NCBI RefSeq assembly: GCF_035046485.1
Contig: NC_085138.1
Coordinates: 89,639,228-89,703,227, forward strand
DNA: 64,000 nt
Direction of reading: 5' to 3'
DNA from: Aedes albopictus
Lineage: Eukaryota > Arthropoda > Insecta > Diptera > Culicidae
Positions 31,355 to 43,200 of this stretch are shown in pieces. Made by a program: the position numbers and the translations under genes. Under the pieces are notes generated by a model. That model saw only the letters and a program-made list of their open reading frames with translations. It searched no databases and was not told the DNA's origin. Positions within the stretch are counted from its first letter, which is position 1; each line of letters starts with the position of its first letter.

Positions 31355-32659
31355 ACTGTCGAAAGTTTTGAGCGCATGCATACAGCGACTAAGTAGTGAT
31401 CCGAATCTATATTCGCACTGCAGTATGTGCGGACGTTGGTTATATCTGAGAAGAATTTACCGTCGATTAGAACGTGGTCGATTTGGTTTTCTGTTTGATG
31501 GTCGGGTGATCTCCAGGTGGCTTTGTGGATATCTTTGCGGGGGAAGAAGGTGCTTCGGACTACCATACCACGGGAGGCTGCAAAGTTTACGCATCGCTGG
31601 CCGTTATCATTCGATACGGTGTGCAGGCTGTTTCGCCCGATTACATTTCCTCCCTTCCTACCTGCGCGTTCATGTCGCCGACAACGATTTTCACGTCACG
31701 CGGCGAGCAACCATCGTATGTTTGCTCTAACTGCGCGTAGAACGCTTCTTTCTCGTCATCGGGTCTCCCTTCGTGTGGGCAGTGAACGTTGATGATGCTG
31801 TAGTTGAAGAAACGGCCCTTAACTCTCAACATGCACATCCTTGCGTTGATCGGTTGCCACCCGATCACACGTTATCGCATCTTGCCCAACACTATAAATC
31901 CTGTTCCCAGTTCATTGGTGGTGCCACAGCTTTGGTAGAAGGTAGCCGCTCGATGCCCGCTTTTCCGCACTTTCTGTCCAGTCCAACAAAGTTCCTGCAA
32001 TGCCACGATGTCGAAGTTGCGGGGATGTAGTTCGTCGTAAATTATCCTGTCACATCCTGCGAAACCTAGTGACTTGCAATTCCATGTTCCAAGTTTCCAA
32101 TCGTAGTCCTTATTTCGTCGCGTGGGTCTTTGCCGATTGTATCGAGTCGTATTTTCTCCTATGTTATTCGCAATGGGGATTTTTACGGGTGGCTTATTGG
32201 GCCTACGCCAACACTCCTGTCTCGCCGGAGGGCCATGGTGCCAGTTCTGTTTAACGTCCCAACCAACACTGGGACGACCACGCTGATGGGGCTACAACCT
32301 TGGATCTAGCTGGGCGTGGTGCAGCGTTTCTTACTCAGCCGCTGGATGCCAGAACAGACGCTGTTTGAGCCGCACCTCCTTGGTGAACAGGCACTCGGAT
32401 CGTACCTCCTCAATCTAGCTGAAGTCAGAAGGACAACAGTGCCCAGGCTGCACTACCAGCTAAGCACACAACTCTTAGCTGGCGGTCTTTGTCATCGCTT
32501 GACCCGTGGAAGCATGAGGTAGGAATCTGTGAGAACCAGAGCTATATTGGACGCTCTCCTTATCGACTCACCGTTCTGCAGCCCAAAAATCTGATCATAA
32601 CAGGTTATATTGTGCAGTTGTCACAATTTTTCAAAACTGCGTCCAGAAAGCATCAAGAA

Positions 32660-33461
32660 TAGAGATGGGCAAACCGTTCGCGAACGGTTCCGAAGAATCA
32701 GTTCTAAGGAGAGAATGAATGAACTGTTGTTCGTTTGAAAAGAACTATAGTTCTTCGTTCTCTACAATAGCGAGAAAACTGAATGTCTCGCAGAACTTTT
32801 TTTCGGCTTTTCCAATGAACGAATACCTATTTGGTCAGGGAGAGCGAATGTCGTAAATGATCTACCCAACCATCTCACAAATCCGATGACATGCAGCCGG
32901 TCGAAAAATGGTAATTGGTTCTTTAGGTTTATCCAGATCACTGCATAATCGAAATCTTCGTCTAAAAATTGGTTGAAATCCAAAACTTCATCATTTTTGA
33001 TGATCGGGAACTATTTTTAAAATGCATTTAAAGTTTGTATGGGGAAATTTTTTTGTTCAGGGTGAACTGTCACTTTATCGAATGAACTATCATTCTATCC
33101 ACGAAAATTAAAACTGTTTTGTTTATTTAACCATCAAAACAAAGGAATTAGAACGCAATAAAATCACGTTATACTCAGAAAAATAATCTCTTTTGATTAG
33201 GCTAAAGAAAATGGCAATTCACTTAACAACCCAATTGATAAATATTTGGTAATATCACATCACAAATCCTTGCTATTTTGGAGGAGACGGATTTGCTTTT
33301 TTATGTGGACACGCAAATAACACGTACAAACGTCCAACTTCGGTTCATTAAACAACCATACAAACTACTGAACGGAAGAACGGTTCAAAAGAACTAGTTC
33401 TTTTAAAATAACTGTTCAATTGAGAATGGTTCCCTTAAAAGAACTGTTTTGCCCATCTCTA
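32660..33461. mobile_element. 802-bp hAT-type non-autonomous element, 8-bp target duplication
   Basis: The ends are TAGAGATGGGCAAAC and GTTTTGCCCATCTCTA. ATCAAGAA is present at 32652-32659 and 33462-33469. Next to each end are clusters of GAAC/GTTC phrases (GAACGGTTC, AAGAACTAGTTCTTTT), which could be transposase-binding repeats. An 8-bp duplication and the AGAGATGGGCAAA end fit the hAT superfamily. There is no coding capacity. Confidence 0.85.
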
Positions 33462-33485
33462 ATCAAGAAGTTGACCAAAACTGAA

Positions 33486-33551
33486 AACAGTGCTGTAATG
33501 GTTCATTACGCAACGCAAATCAGTGCTGTAATGAACCATTACAGCACTGTT
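33486..33551. repeat. 66-bp palindrome
   Basis: AACAGTGCTGTAATGGTTCA on the left is matched by TGAACCATTACAGCACTGTT on the right, with a short spacer that itself repeats AGTGCTGTAATG. Probably a minimal foldback MITE. Confidence 0.65.
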
Positions 33552-33589
33552 AATTTGGTGTGGGAAAGTAGGCCTTTTCCTGTCAGATT

Positions 33590-34000
33590 TGCGTGAGGTA
33601 AAACAGCCTATTACGATGAGAAATTGCAAAAACACGTTAACAACATCGCTGGAAAGGTGAACCGGTCGACCAAGGCCCTACATTCTTAACAGTGCCGATC
33701 GAAGCTGCGCGTGGAGAACAAGTGGTTGGTGGTCAAGTGCATAATCCGGCCAATGCTAATCTATACGTCCACGGTTTGGGGCAACTACGCCAAATCGCAC
33801 CGTAAACGACTCCAGGTGAAGTAGAACAAGCTGCTCAAGATGATCTACAACCTGAACACGTGAACACGATAAAATTGACCCAGGCATCGAACGTGGTACA
33901 AGATCCTTCAGGGCTTCCTGTGCGATGTCCGCAAATCCGCTCATCGAAGCATTCCTCCCTCAACATCTGTGAGCTTTAAGAATCATGAGATCTAGGGGTT
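33590..34000 (+). pseudogene. Jockey-like LINE C-terminus and 3' end
   Basis: The plus-strand frame gives LVVKCIIRPMLIYTSTVWGN, then KSHRKRLQVK and KLLKMIYNLNT, the end region of Jockey-type RTs, with stops inside. Only the last ~130 codons are present. Confidence 0.75.
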
Positions 34001-34271
34001 TTTCATTCTACCTATTTCTATTCATATGTCTCTATTAATGAAATTGGAGTGTTCTCAGTTGTAAGGTAATCCAGATCTCTGAATTCTTGATGTTAAGTTC
34101 TTTCTTTCTTTGTTATTACCTGCAGGAAAATAAGTTGAATTGAATTCAATAGTATCAAACAAAGGGAAACTATTTCACAAAAAATACATCTACTTCACCT
34201 TTTAAACTTAAGTTTAGTATGTTATCGAGTCACTTGGGCAGTGGCTTCTATTTTGGGCACTTTTCCGCAAT

Positions 34272-35270
34272 TAGGGTGGGGCGGGGCAAGATGGGTCGCA
34301 TAAGGATGGATCACCATAACTTTGTAAATACAAACCGTATTGGTTTGTATTCGTCCGCTACTCTTTAATACACTAGTTAGCTATGCTAAAAGTCGATAAA
34401 AAGTTCATTAAATACAAAATATGATGTTAAGGTGAATATATGACGAAGCCACACCTTGAATTTTCAAGAGCACAAATCTGAAGAACCGAATGTCGGTTTG
34501 CGCTGAAAATTTGATCGATTGGTCACCACCAGCGGGTAACCAATCGATCAACTTTTCAGCGCAAACCGACATTCGGTTCTTCAGATTTGTGCTCTTGAAA
34601 ATTCAAGGTGTGGCTTCGTCATATATTCACCTTAAACGAGCAGTTTTAAAAAGTGATCGATTTTGCACCGTGGAAAAAGTGCGGGGCAAGATGGGTCACC
34701 TTTTAAGTAATTCACATTTTCTCAACGAAAAACGTCAAAATATAAGATTTGTTCCGCATTGATATATGCTCCATATCCATACTGAATAAACAAGAGCTAC
34801 TAGTAAACATTTTGTAGATTTATTTGGAATATAAAAAACTTTACGATTTGAGTGGTCCTAAGGCGTCTTGAAAATCGATGTTTTCACTAAAAAATTATCA
34901 TAATTTTATGTTATAATTTTGAGTGTTCATTCCGCTTGATTGAAGTTATTTATAAGATAGTCTTGTAATAAAAAATAAATAACTTTTGAATGCTCCAAAA
35001 ATACGTTCAAAATTGAAGGTGACCCATCTTGCCCCGCAACCGTTTATATGGAGATTATATGGAATGTATCGCATAAGAAAAATGGCTAAAAACCATTTTA
35101 TTTTTTATTTCCAATGAGAGTGAATAATTTTTCAATCAATGCCCCAAACTTTTGTATATTCATGCTGGTCATCTAACAAAATTATTAATCTAAACAAAAC
35201 ATGAGTAATGCGCCCGAAAATGGCACTGACCCATCTTGCCCCGTGACCCATCTTGCCCCGCCCCACCCTA
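34272..35270. mobile_element. ~1-kb element with TAGGGTGGGGCGGGGC ends, TA target
   Basis: TAGGGTGGGGCGGGGCAAGA and TCTTGCCCCGCCCCACCCTA close both sides. The phrase GGGGCAAGATGGGTC recurs inside at about 34681 and, inverted, at 35018 and 35225. A separate 208-bp palindrome is nested at 34428-34635. No coding capacity. Confidence 0.75.
34428..34635. repeat. 208-bp near-perfect palindrome
   Basis: The left arm has GAAGCCACACCTTGAATTTT and GAACCGAATGTCGGTTTGCG. The right arm has CGCAAACCGACATTCGGTTC and AAAATTCAAGGTGTGGCTTC. The arms of about 95 bp pair almost perfectly around a short CACCACCAGCGGG loop. Such long perfect arms imply recent formation. Confidence 0.85.
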
Positions 35271-35520
35271 TTCAGACAATTTTGATCAATTGCCTTGAAA
35301 TTTTGTACACGGCTAGTGGTCTAGAAACTATACCTATCACATCGCGTTCCGGATTTTTTTTCAATTGGATCAAAATTGACTCAGTTATAGCGGAAAGTGT
35401 CCAAAATAGAAGCCATTGCCCAAGTGGCTCGGTTCCCTAATCTAAATTAGTGCAATGTGGAATGTTCTGTGAATTATCAAACCACAGAGAAAACTCCAAT
35501 TTCATTGCATCAAATTTACT

Positions 35521-36218
35521 CTACGCCTTAGCGTGCAGAGCGTCCAGTTCTATCTGTATCCGTTCCAGTTGGTTGTAGAACTCGACCAATTCTGCGCTGT
35601 TCAGTTCCAGATTGATTGTTCTGCTGCCGGTTTTCAGCTCCAACTGGCCGAGCGCCAGTTTGTCCTTTTGTCGCGGTTCGGAGGAAAGTTGCGCCCGGAC
35701 CTTCCAGGAAACATCCTCCAGCTGGTTGGACTTTCCTCCCTCGGTATCGTCGTCCGTCGCCAGGGCATCCAGCACAATTTTCGTCGTTTGGATCCAGTGC
35801 TTTACGAAGCAGTTGCTCTTACCTTCCGCCAGTTGGAGATGATTGCGCAGATCGGCCTGGAGCCGGGATGGTTTCAGCATAAACTTGAGCGACCGCTTCA
35901 CCAGATAGGCCAGCGATTGCATCGCCAGTTTGAATTCCTGTTCGCTGAGCTGGGCGGCTCCCGCCCGGAGGTTTTCCAGCTCGGTTTCCGTCTCAGCGGG
36001 CTCGGGGTGATTTCCAGTGGTCGTCGCATTGTCGATCGTTCGGAAAAGATATTCCAACATATTGGAAAAACACTCGTCAGAGATGCTTTCATTGCAGAAG
36101 GCTATAGCTCGGGTGAGACTGGACGAATATGTAATGGATTTTAGTAGTAATGGAGATTTACATGGTATTAGGCTACATACCCGTCAGTAAGTGCGAACCA
36201 ATTAGGCGGACTGGACAT
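35521..36218 (-). CDS. COMMD10: COMMD10, COMM domain-containing protein 10, complete
   Basis: Exon 1 (36218-36181) gives MSSPPNWFALTD plus the first two bases of a Gly codon. A 62-bp intron follows (donor GTATGT, acceptor GTCCAG), and exon 2 (36118-35521) completes 211 residues ending in TAG. Starting at the downstream ATG (36060) would lose LTRAIAFCNESISDECFSN, which matches the N-terminal helix of this family, so the spliced start is preferred. The N-terminal helical domain covers about residues 14-130. The COMM domain covers about 145-208, with the invariant Trp in LEDVSWKV (W151) and the closing LVEFYNQLERIQIELDAL. Human COMMD10 is 202 residues. COMMD proteins form the ten-member ring of the Commander complex, which works with CCC and Retriever in endosomal recycling. 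Confidence 0.93.
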
Positions 36219-36448
36219 TTTTAGGTAATTAAAAAATTATGCCGTTAGTAAATAGTGAATGATACGTCTAATGTTTTTGTTTTGAGTGCTTCTTTCGTTT
36301 CGACAGAAGCAGTGAGCTAACGCCACCCTTAAATACGGGGTTTTGGTAAAAAATAAACTATCGATGAATGCTAGAATTCGTGCTGAAGAAAGAGACGATC
36401 TTCTGAGATTTGCAATATCCGTAAATATCTATTTGTAGATATTTTATG
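36219..36448 (-). promoter_or_regulatory. 5' UTR/promoter side of COMMD10
   Basis: Short region between the COMMD10 start codon and a SINE. No element ends are seen. The assignment is by position; an Inr or TATA box is not evident. Confidence 0.35.
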
Positions 36449-36720
36449 TCGCCGTCGGTGGTGTAGTGGTAAGCTTGGTTGCTTCTCACCCCAGTCGGTC
36501 GGGGTTCAATTCCCGTCGACGCCGATGGGATTTTCTGAGACATAAAATCCGTAATCACGCCTTCCCTCGGATAGGAAGTAAAGCAGTAGGTCCCGGCCCA
36601 TTTGTTGATGGGTTCGATATGTACCTAGGGTCCCAGATGTGTGGGCTGTCTCCCTGGGCGTCGGAATCTAACCCTCTAATATCCAACCCCGCCTTAAGAC
36701 GAGGTATAATTTGAGCATTT
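36449..36720 (+). mobile_element. tRNA-derived SINE
   Basis: The head has GTGGTGTAGTGGTAAGCTTG (A-box type) and GGGGTTCAATTCCCGTCG (B box). The body continues with CGATGGGATTTTCTGAGACA, GGTCCCGGCCCATTTGTTGA and GGGCTGTCTCCCTGGGCGTC. Its tail is AAGACGAGGTATAATTTGAG. A full-length relative with a different tail is at 50805-51107, and a tail fragment is at 41922-41976. Confidence 0.8.
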
Positions 36721-37725
36721 TTATACAGGGAATAGCTCATCCTTAGACTTAAAACTTCCAAAGTTACGTGGCGTTAGTCATTTTTACTCGATAACCACAT
36801 CGTAGGCACCGCCCTGTTTGGTGAAATCCACCTAGTTTTCACGTAAACTGCTTTGATGCGTTTGTGTTTGTGTATTCCGACTTGGAAGTTTCCACGAAAC
36901 AAAAGTTACGTGACTTTCAGGTGTGAAAAAACAATTCAATATGGCGTCGTGAAGTAGGTTGGTGCGAGAACTGCTTCCTACAGTTTCCGTGAAAGTTTTG
37001 TTATAGGTATTGACCGTTAATTTTATCGTTTATAGCAAATAATAGTGATTATTTTTTCGCAGTTGTGACTTTTTCTATGTTCAATAATTTCAAAGCTGGA
37101 ATAGGCGTTATAAGTTCCGTGACGGTAGCGGAGGTCCAACAGAAAAGTTCAACGAGTGTTCGAAACGGTTGGACTGCAAAGATTTTGCTTCAGCATCCTT
37201 GGATATATTTGAAACTTTGCACTTTTAGAAGATCAGTGTAAATTTATTAAGTACTCTAAAATAAATGGCTGATAAAGATTTTTCTGCAATTGTTACATAT
37301 TAGTACCTGCTTGTAGCGTACTTGAGGAAGCAAGATTTCAAATCCCTATAAAATGCAATGACATATTTATTCTACGGTATGGTAAAATCTATGTATTTTC
37401 ATTACATTTTGTAAGGATTCAAATTCTCTTGCCTCTTCAAATACGTTGCAAGCTGGTGAGACTGCTTTATTTTCATTCAAAAATCATGCATAAATTACGT
37501 GAAATTCATGTAGCGCTTATCATCTTTTTACGTAAAAGATACCTGAAACTCCAGTGGCGCTCACCCACATTTCACGTAAACGCGAGTCAAATTTACCTAA
37601 CTCATCACGTCGATTCACGAAGCTCAAATTTGTCTAGCTACCTGACATTCCGGTGAAGGTGACGTGAAAAATATGGTGGACGAAAACTACCTATCTTTTC
37701 ACGTAAATCGGACGTGAAAATTCTT
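36721..37725. repeat. Unassigned sequence with recurring TTTTCACGTAAA phrases
   Basis: CACGTAAA or its complement occurs near 36838, 37575 and 37698, with related phrases such as AAGTTACGTG near 36762 and 36903. This suggests a decayed MITE, but I cannot fix its ends. No coding frame is supported. Confidence 0.35.
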
Positions 37726-37838
37726 CAGAGTGTAGATAGAAAGATACATTCAAAGTTGGAGGATATGGACGGGTCAGGGATTGAACCCAGGACCTTCTGC
37801 ATACGAATCAGAAGCGGTAGCCACTAGACAAGCCCGTC
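37726..37838 (-). mobile_element. SINE with a well-preserved tRNA-like head
   Basis: On the minus strand the head reads GACGGGCTTGTCTAGTGGCT, then CTTCTGATTCGTATGCAGAA, then CCTGGGTTCAATCCCTGACC. The acceptor arms GACGGGT/ACCCGTC nearly pair. The loop in the anticodon arm is too long for a normal tRNA, so I call a SINE, not a tRNA gene. A plus-strand relative is at 57306-57400. Confidence 0.65.
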
Positions 37839-40213
37839 TATTGACTGAATTATGACGGAAAAGTGCCCAAAATAGAAGCCTTGCTGAGATGATCCCACGT
37901 TCGGATTCAATAGGATTTCTTTCCTTTCCATTCCGAGATGTTTACATAAATATTTACAGTGTAGGTTGCTTATCATGCGTAAAGGTAATATGTTTTATTA
38001 CAAAGTCTTTTGGCTTTGAAGATTACACGATAACATAAGAAGAACACAGTACTGATTTGATTTGTTTGTCTTAAAAAATTTCTCTCTTGTCATAGTTCGC
38101 TCCTACTGGCTGTACAAAAACTCATAAATTGTAGTGGCACGTTTACTAAACGGTGATGGTAGGAATACAGCAGTTAAAGTAGAAAAGGTGCAGCACGTTT
38201 CTAAGGTGGTCAATACTGTGGACAAATCTTTTAGGAAAAATAAAACTTGAATTGCAATTTAGAAAGTGCTAGACAAGATAGATAAAAACTATGTGCGAGT
38301 GGTAATTTGGTTGGATTTAGATGTTGAAAATTCAATGGTGTCATTGAAAAAGTGGAGATGTTAAAATTGCATTTTAAAAGGTGATATAGTTTAAAATTCT
38401 AAACATACACCGGAAAAATGAAACGAGGATCATGCACTGGAAAGCCGAAATCAAAAGGCAGAACATTTCGCCAACTTTTTTTCTACTGGCAGAGATTTAA
38501 AAACTTTCAGAAAACATGCGAGGCGCTAAAGGATCTTGTTCGCCTACCAGACTCATTTGTTTTAACAACTAATTTTAAGTCTATCTACGTGTTGTAAGTA
38601 ATCAAATTTTATTTCTACATTTTTGTCAGTCGACATTCTGCCTTTTGGTTCTTCGGCATCCCCCACACAATCCCTAAAAAACTGTCTTGGTTTAGTATTA
38701 GTTTAGTACAAATGCCTGTTTGTAACGTATTATTTCCTGTAAAACATTTGAAATTCTGTATGGAGATTCACAACTTTTGATCTATAATTTGCGTATAACA
38801 ACGCTGAAACGTTTCGGTATTTACTCTTTGTGTAAATGTCTGATGGCCCTTTTCCTGACGGGCAACGAGCTACTTTGAAACAGTTACTTTACAATGGGCT
38901 TTCCTTTCTCTCTACCGTAAATGACTTTGGTATAAATGGTCTAAAATGGCTTCCGTTTTGTTTGCTGAATATATTGCAGTTTTTTCATTGTATTTCTTTT
39001 TTATATCAATTTAACCTACCATTAATCTTAACGTCACTAGTTGATTTTGCATATGTATAAAACAACTTTTCCTCAAATGTAAACGAGTTCCGCTAATCGA
39101 CAGCTATTACAAACGCTAGTTAATGGTTTTGACAACCCGTTTGATTTACTTTGATTTTATTTTCTTCCCCATGCTCACTTAGCTTCTAAGTTATAGCTAG
39201 TAGTGAATCGACTGTTTGAAGTGCAGATACAATTTGGATTTGAAACGTACAGTTTTTCAAACAATTATGCGTACGAAACGTTTCACAAAATAATTTAAAA
39301 AATGATATTAACTTTTTTAAATAATTAAATTTATTGAATTTCAATATCGAGATTAACTATAGAAAAATCTAGGTGTTGAATATTGTGATGCAAAATGAAA
39401 TTAACTTAGACCTTATAGTCGACGTTTCGGCCTTTAATTTGGGAGATTTTCAGGGAGATTCAATCCATTTAAACATCTCTGTACGAATAATTGCTTGATG
39501 AACTTTGACATACAGTACGTAGCGCACATAGATAACCCTGTGCCGGTGTTGACTTAGAACGAAGAGAGTTTCATTTGATTTGGTCATTTGACTAGCTTCT
39601 TGTTACAACGATTTTACAGAGAACACATAAATAAATAAATAATGGCCCCATTTTTTTGGGGGGATAGATCGATTACTTATGAGTTATAAACATTGTTTTC
39701 CTTAAAATTACAAATATTTGGGTCGTTTGCCTTTTAAAGTACGAAATGAAAGTTTCGTGTAAATCACAAAACGTAATGTTTATGATACAAAATATGCGAT
39801 AGAATTAATGAGTAAATTGATAATGGATCTAGTCGTATTGATAGTATGTTTCAAATGTTGAGTCTTATGAGTGTTGCTTCATTTTGGTTTTACTGTGAAT
39901 CCTATTGTCTGTACAAGTCTCAGAAATTTGGCTGAATCGCTTTTGGCTTCGAAATGGGTCGTTTAAAAAGATTCTAATGCAAAATCTACTTCGTTAAAAG
40001 CTGGATATCAAATGACGACGGTCGCTGGATGAGAAATGGAATATATAGTGTTTCAAAAAGACTGGTCAGTGCTAATCTAGTCTGTCATTTCTTTTTTTAT
40101 CATGAAAGTTTTTAATAGTAAAGATGAGACTCTCGAACTTCTCGGTTTGGACGCCGAATAGGATGGAAGATGACAGTGAAAGGGAGGGAAACGGTTTTTG
40201 GGGTTGGACGAAC
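37839..40213. other. Intergenic stretch between COMMD10 and the TMEM216-like gene
   Basis: AT-rich with no gene I can support. A remnant of the CACTTGGGCAG-type MITE is at about 37855-37910. On the minus strand near 39418-39455 lies a degenerate version of the Penelope-type motif, with CTGAAAA in place of CTGAAGA, then GAAACGTCG. A 59-codon frame at 38418-38597 has no recognisable domain. Confidence 0.35.
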
Positions 40214-43200
40214 CTAGTCGTACGAGGTCGGACGGCAGAGTGTGAATACGAACAGTATCGCAAACAGTAGCTCGGCTGCCTGGAGAGATAACATTAAGGC
40301 ACATAGGATGTATTCGAGGCGTAATCGGTGTAATTGATAGAACAGGAGATAACCGACTCCCACCGCGCAAGGAATTGTCAGGATAACCGATAGGATGACT
40401 TGCCAGCCTGGAAAAAGAAACAGAATCGTCACCAGTGCAGTGCTTCATAACGCCTCAACTAATTTTAAAATTCAAGATTGTAAGCTTGCTGTGGATTTGG
40501 GTTACATACGCTCTATGTTTTGCATAACACCTTAGTTGAGGTCCTCTTTGGTGCATTTACATACATACATACATACATTTATTTATTCAACATCACATTT
40601 AAAACAAGACATAGGTGAAGGAAATGGGGGTAAAATGAACACCCTAAGCGTTTGGCGTCATTTTTAATGGAAATATGTTAAAATATTTCTGTTTTACCAT
40701 GTTATATCATAGATGGTATTATGTTCTAAACATTCTAGAAGAAAAAATGCTCAAAACTACAGTTTTCTTTAATTTTTTTCGATTGCCAAAAACTCAAGAA
40801 AATCGAGTAGCGAAAACCAGTGAGGGTAAAATGAACACATATTTAACCCTCCAATGCCCAAATTTTTTATTTTGATCTAAATATCATTTTTCGTCATCTA
40901 AAATCGATTTAAACATGTTTTGGAAGATGATTCTTTTTAATTCCCGATTTCGTGAATTTCAGTTTTTGATTTTTCTAATTTTTATTTTTGAACATCCCCA
41001 CACTTTTATATTTTTCCTGGAAGCCTATTTGGGGTACGGATTTTTTGAGATGAAAACATTTTGAGATTTTAAGATTATTGTTGAAATATTTTTATTTTAA
41101 ATTTTTTTCATAGGAAATTTTATTTTCCGTGTAATTTTAAGGAAAATAATTTTAGAGTGTATTCAATTCGCTTAAACTATTAAACTAGGATAGAATGATT
41201 TGGGAAAAATTTAAAATATGTTAATTGTAGCGATTCAGTACAAAATAAACAATGCCTTCTGTGAAAGGTGGCTAAAACATAAATTTTTCAATGATTTTAA
41301 AAAAATCGGCATCAACATTTCAAAAGGGCGTACCGTCTACCCCCGTTGGTTTGAACGACACCTCATGCAAACCAACGGGGTTCATTTTTAGTTTGAACTT
41401 CTAGTAACCCTGTGGACAACGGAAAAACACAATACTGGCAGCCTTTTTTGATGTTTTGTTTTGATTCTGCGTTCCGTTTCAACCCATTCCATCAGCAGAA
41501 TGACGTTTGAACCATTTTTAATTTGAACAATGTGCAGATTAGAGGGGGTCAAATTAAAAAGTGTTCAGATTAGATGCGGTCAAACCAACGGGGGTAGACG
41601 GTAACTGCTTTTACAACCAATTACTTCTCACAGAGCTGTGCATCGTATATCATTCATCTTACGCAATTCACATCCATTAAACGAAAGAGGAGAATTTTAT
41701 CTTTCTATTTGTGCTAGTGGATTGCTCGGAAGGGATGAGATACGGTCCACAGCTTTATGAGAAGGCATTGGTTGCAAAAGCAGGTACGCCCTTTTGAAAT
41801 GTTGGTGCCGAAATGTAAATGCGCTTTAAAAAACACCAAAAACCATTTTGAGATATACAAAACAGTCCTAAATATCAGCCGAAAATATAAAAATTTTGAT
41901 TCTCTACGAAACAAAAATTACAAAAATGCTCAAACTATACCCCGTCCAAAGGCGGGGTTGGGTATTAGAGGGTTAAAAGTTACCCGACGTCTCCACTAGA
42001 CAGAAATGTCTTGCCATTTTGCTGGACAGAAATGTTCTCTCACTGTTGGCACGGAGAGCAGCGGTGCTGTACATCTCTGCAGAGATGTCCATATCCTCAG
42101 TGTAGGAAAGAGAAATAGAAAATACACCACTCACGCTGTGCATCTCAACAGGAGCCCGTCTCTTATATGGGGATCCACCACTGCGATTCGGATGCGCGCA
42201 AGCTTGGTGAGTAGAAATAAATCTCTTAGCTCCCTGAGCACTAGGCCACACAACAGTGCGGTGAGAGCGATTTAAAATTCTCTCCGGTGAAAGTGTAAAA
42301 AATCACCCGGGCGCGCGCTCCAGTGAGTGAGGTTTTTGCGCCAGAGTGCGCGCTGCGGTGAAACACCGGAGAGTTCTTGCCCCGGTGACACCATGGTGAT
42401 GATTCGGTGACTGCTGGGTGAAAGCACGGGAGAGCGCGCGAGAGCGATGCGCGCGAAAGAGTGAGCCACACTCGATCCAAGGCGAACGAGCAAGAGCACG
42501 CACTAGCGCTTGGTCTACCCACCACCCAAAACAAGAGAAACTGGCTTCTTGGTGTGGTGAAAAATTTTCCTATCCCCAGTGTGGTCGATAAACTGACGCC
42601 GCAGCACAGAGAACAGACATCCAAGTCCAGTTCCGAAACTGTGTAAGGAATTTAACGGCCATTTGAAATCGGCAACACAAGTGGCAATAGCGTGGCGCTG
42701 CAATCGGTTAATTTCCCATACTAATTTAATTCACCACTTGAAATGTTTAAATTCACCACTGACTGTGGCAATATGGTGTTTGGTGGCGTTAGTGTTGTCA
42801 TCGTGTATTGGTTTGCAACCCTACTCCAGTAAAGATTCAAATCCTTACACAACTTTCCGAGTGAAATTTGTTCTAGTCTGGATGTCTGTTCTCTGTGGTT
42901 TAAACGTGTAATTTCGATGTATTCAACTGCATGTCAGTAAATTTGATGTAAATTGTATGTGCTACGATTTTGAATCTTCTTATATAAAGTTTGCAATGTA
43001 CTGAAATAATTGAAAAAATGTACTGCAACAGGCGGATTTTCTGATAACAATCTTATTTTGTTGAAGTAAAATATGTTTTCTTAACTTTTGATCTAGTTAT
43101 GTAACGATATGAGTTAGAGATTTCAGTATACCGAGTTTGAACAAAATCTTTTAAAAATTATATAAAGTTTGAACCAACTGTTCATTTTACCCCCAAGCTC

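Larger units (their letters stand above)
27640..32540 (-). pseudogene. RTE-clade LINE (JAM1-like), near full length, split by two insertions
   Basis: Reading down from 32540: 5' region; endonuclease near 31868-31641 (NVHCPHEGRPDDEKEAF, VVGDMNAQVG); endonuclease C-terminus to 31360 with IDHVLIDGKFFSDI and SDHYLV; then, below the insertion at 30437-31354, a linker (30400-29740, NNKAAGADQ). Below a second insertion (28938-29735) the RT begins (HWVITKISEEEVLSEEWMEG) and reaches GFADDIDIIARKFETMAETY near 28385. The C-terminal RWTGHVIRMSDSNPTKM lies near 27830, and the 3' end is at about 27640. A deletion removes the NYRGITLL region of the RT near 28800 and frameshifts are present, so it is inactive. 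JAM1 identity is inferred from clade motifs and from the shared 3' end with the copy at 47905. Confidence 0.85.
34218..35439. mobile_element. Outer MITE with CACTTGGGCAGTGGCTTC ends, split by another element
   Basis: The left end has CACTTGGGCAGTGGCTTCTA and the right end reads inward as CACTTGGGCAATGGCTTCTA. Both continue to TTTTGGGCACTTTTCCGC-like sequence. The inner element 34272-35270 separates the halves. Relatives are at 61958-62184 and, as a remnant, at about 37855-37910. Its right edge is 82 bp downstream of the COMMD10 stop codon, so it may lie in that gene's 3' UTR. Confidence 0.7.

Noticed and set aside
35533..36144. 203-codon plus-strand frame opposite COMMD10
   Set aside because: Shadow frame; the COMM domain and splice signals are on the minus strand.
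38418..38597. 59-codon basic frame (MKRGSCTGKPKSKGRTFRQL...)
   Set aside because: No known family, no splice or promoter evidence; a chance frame cannot be excluded.
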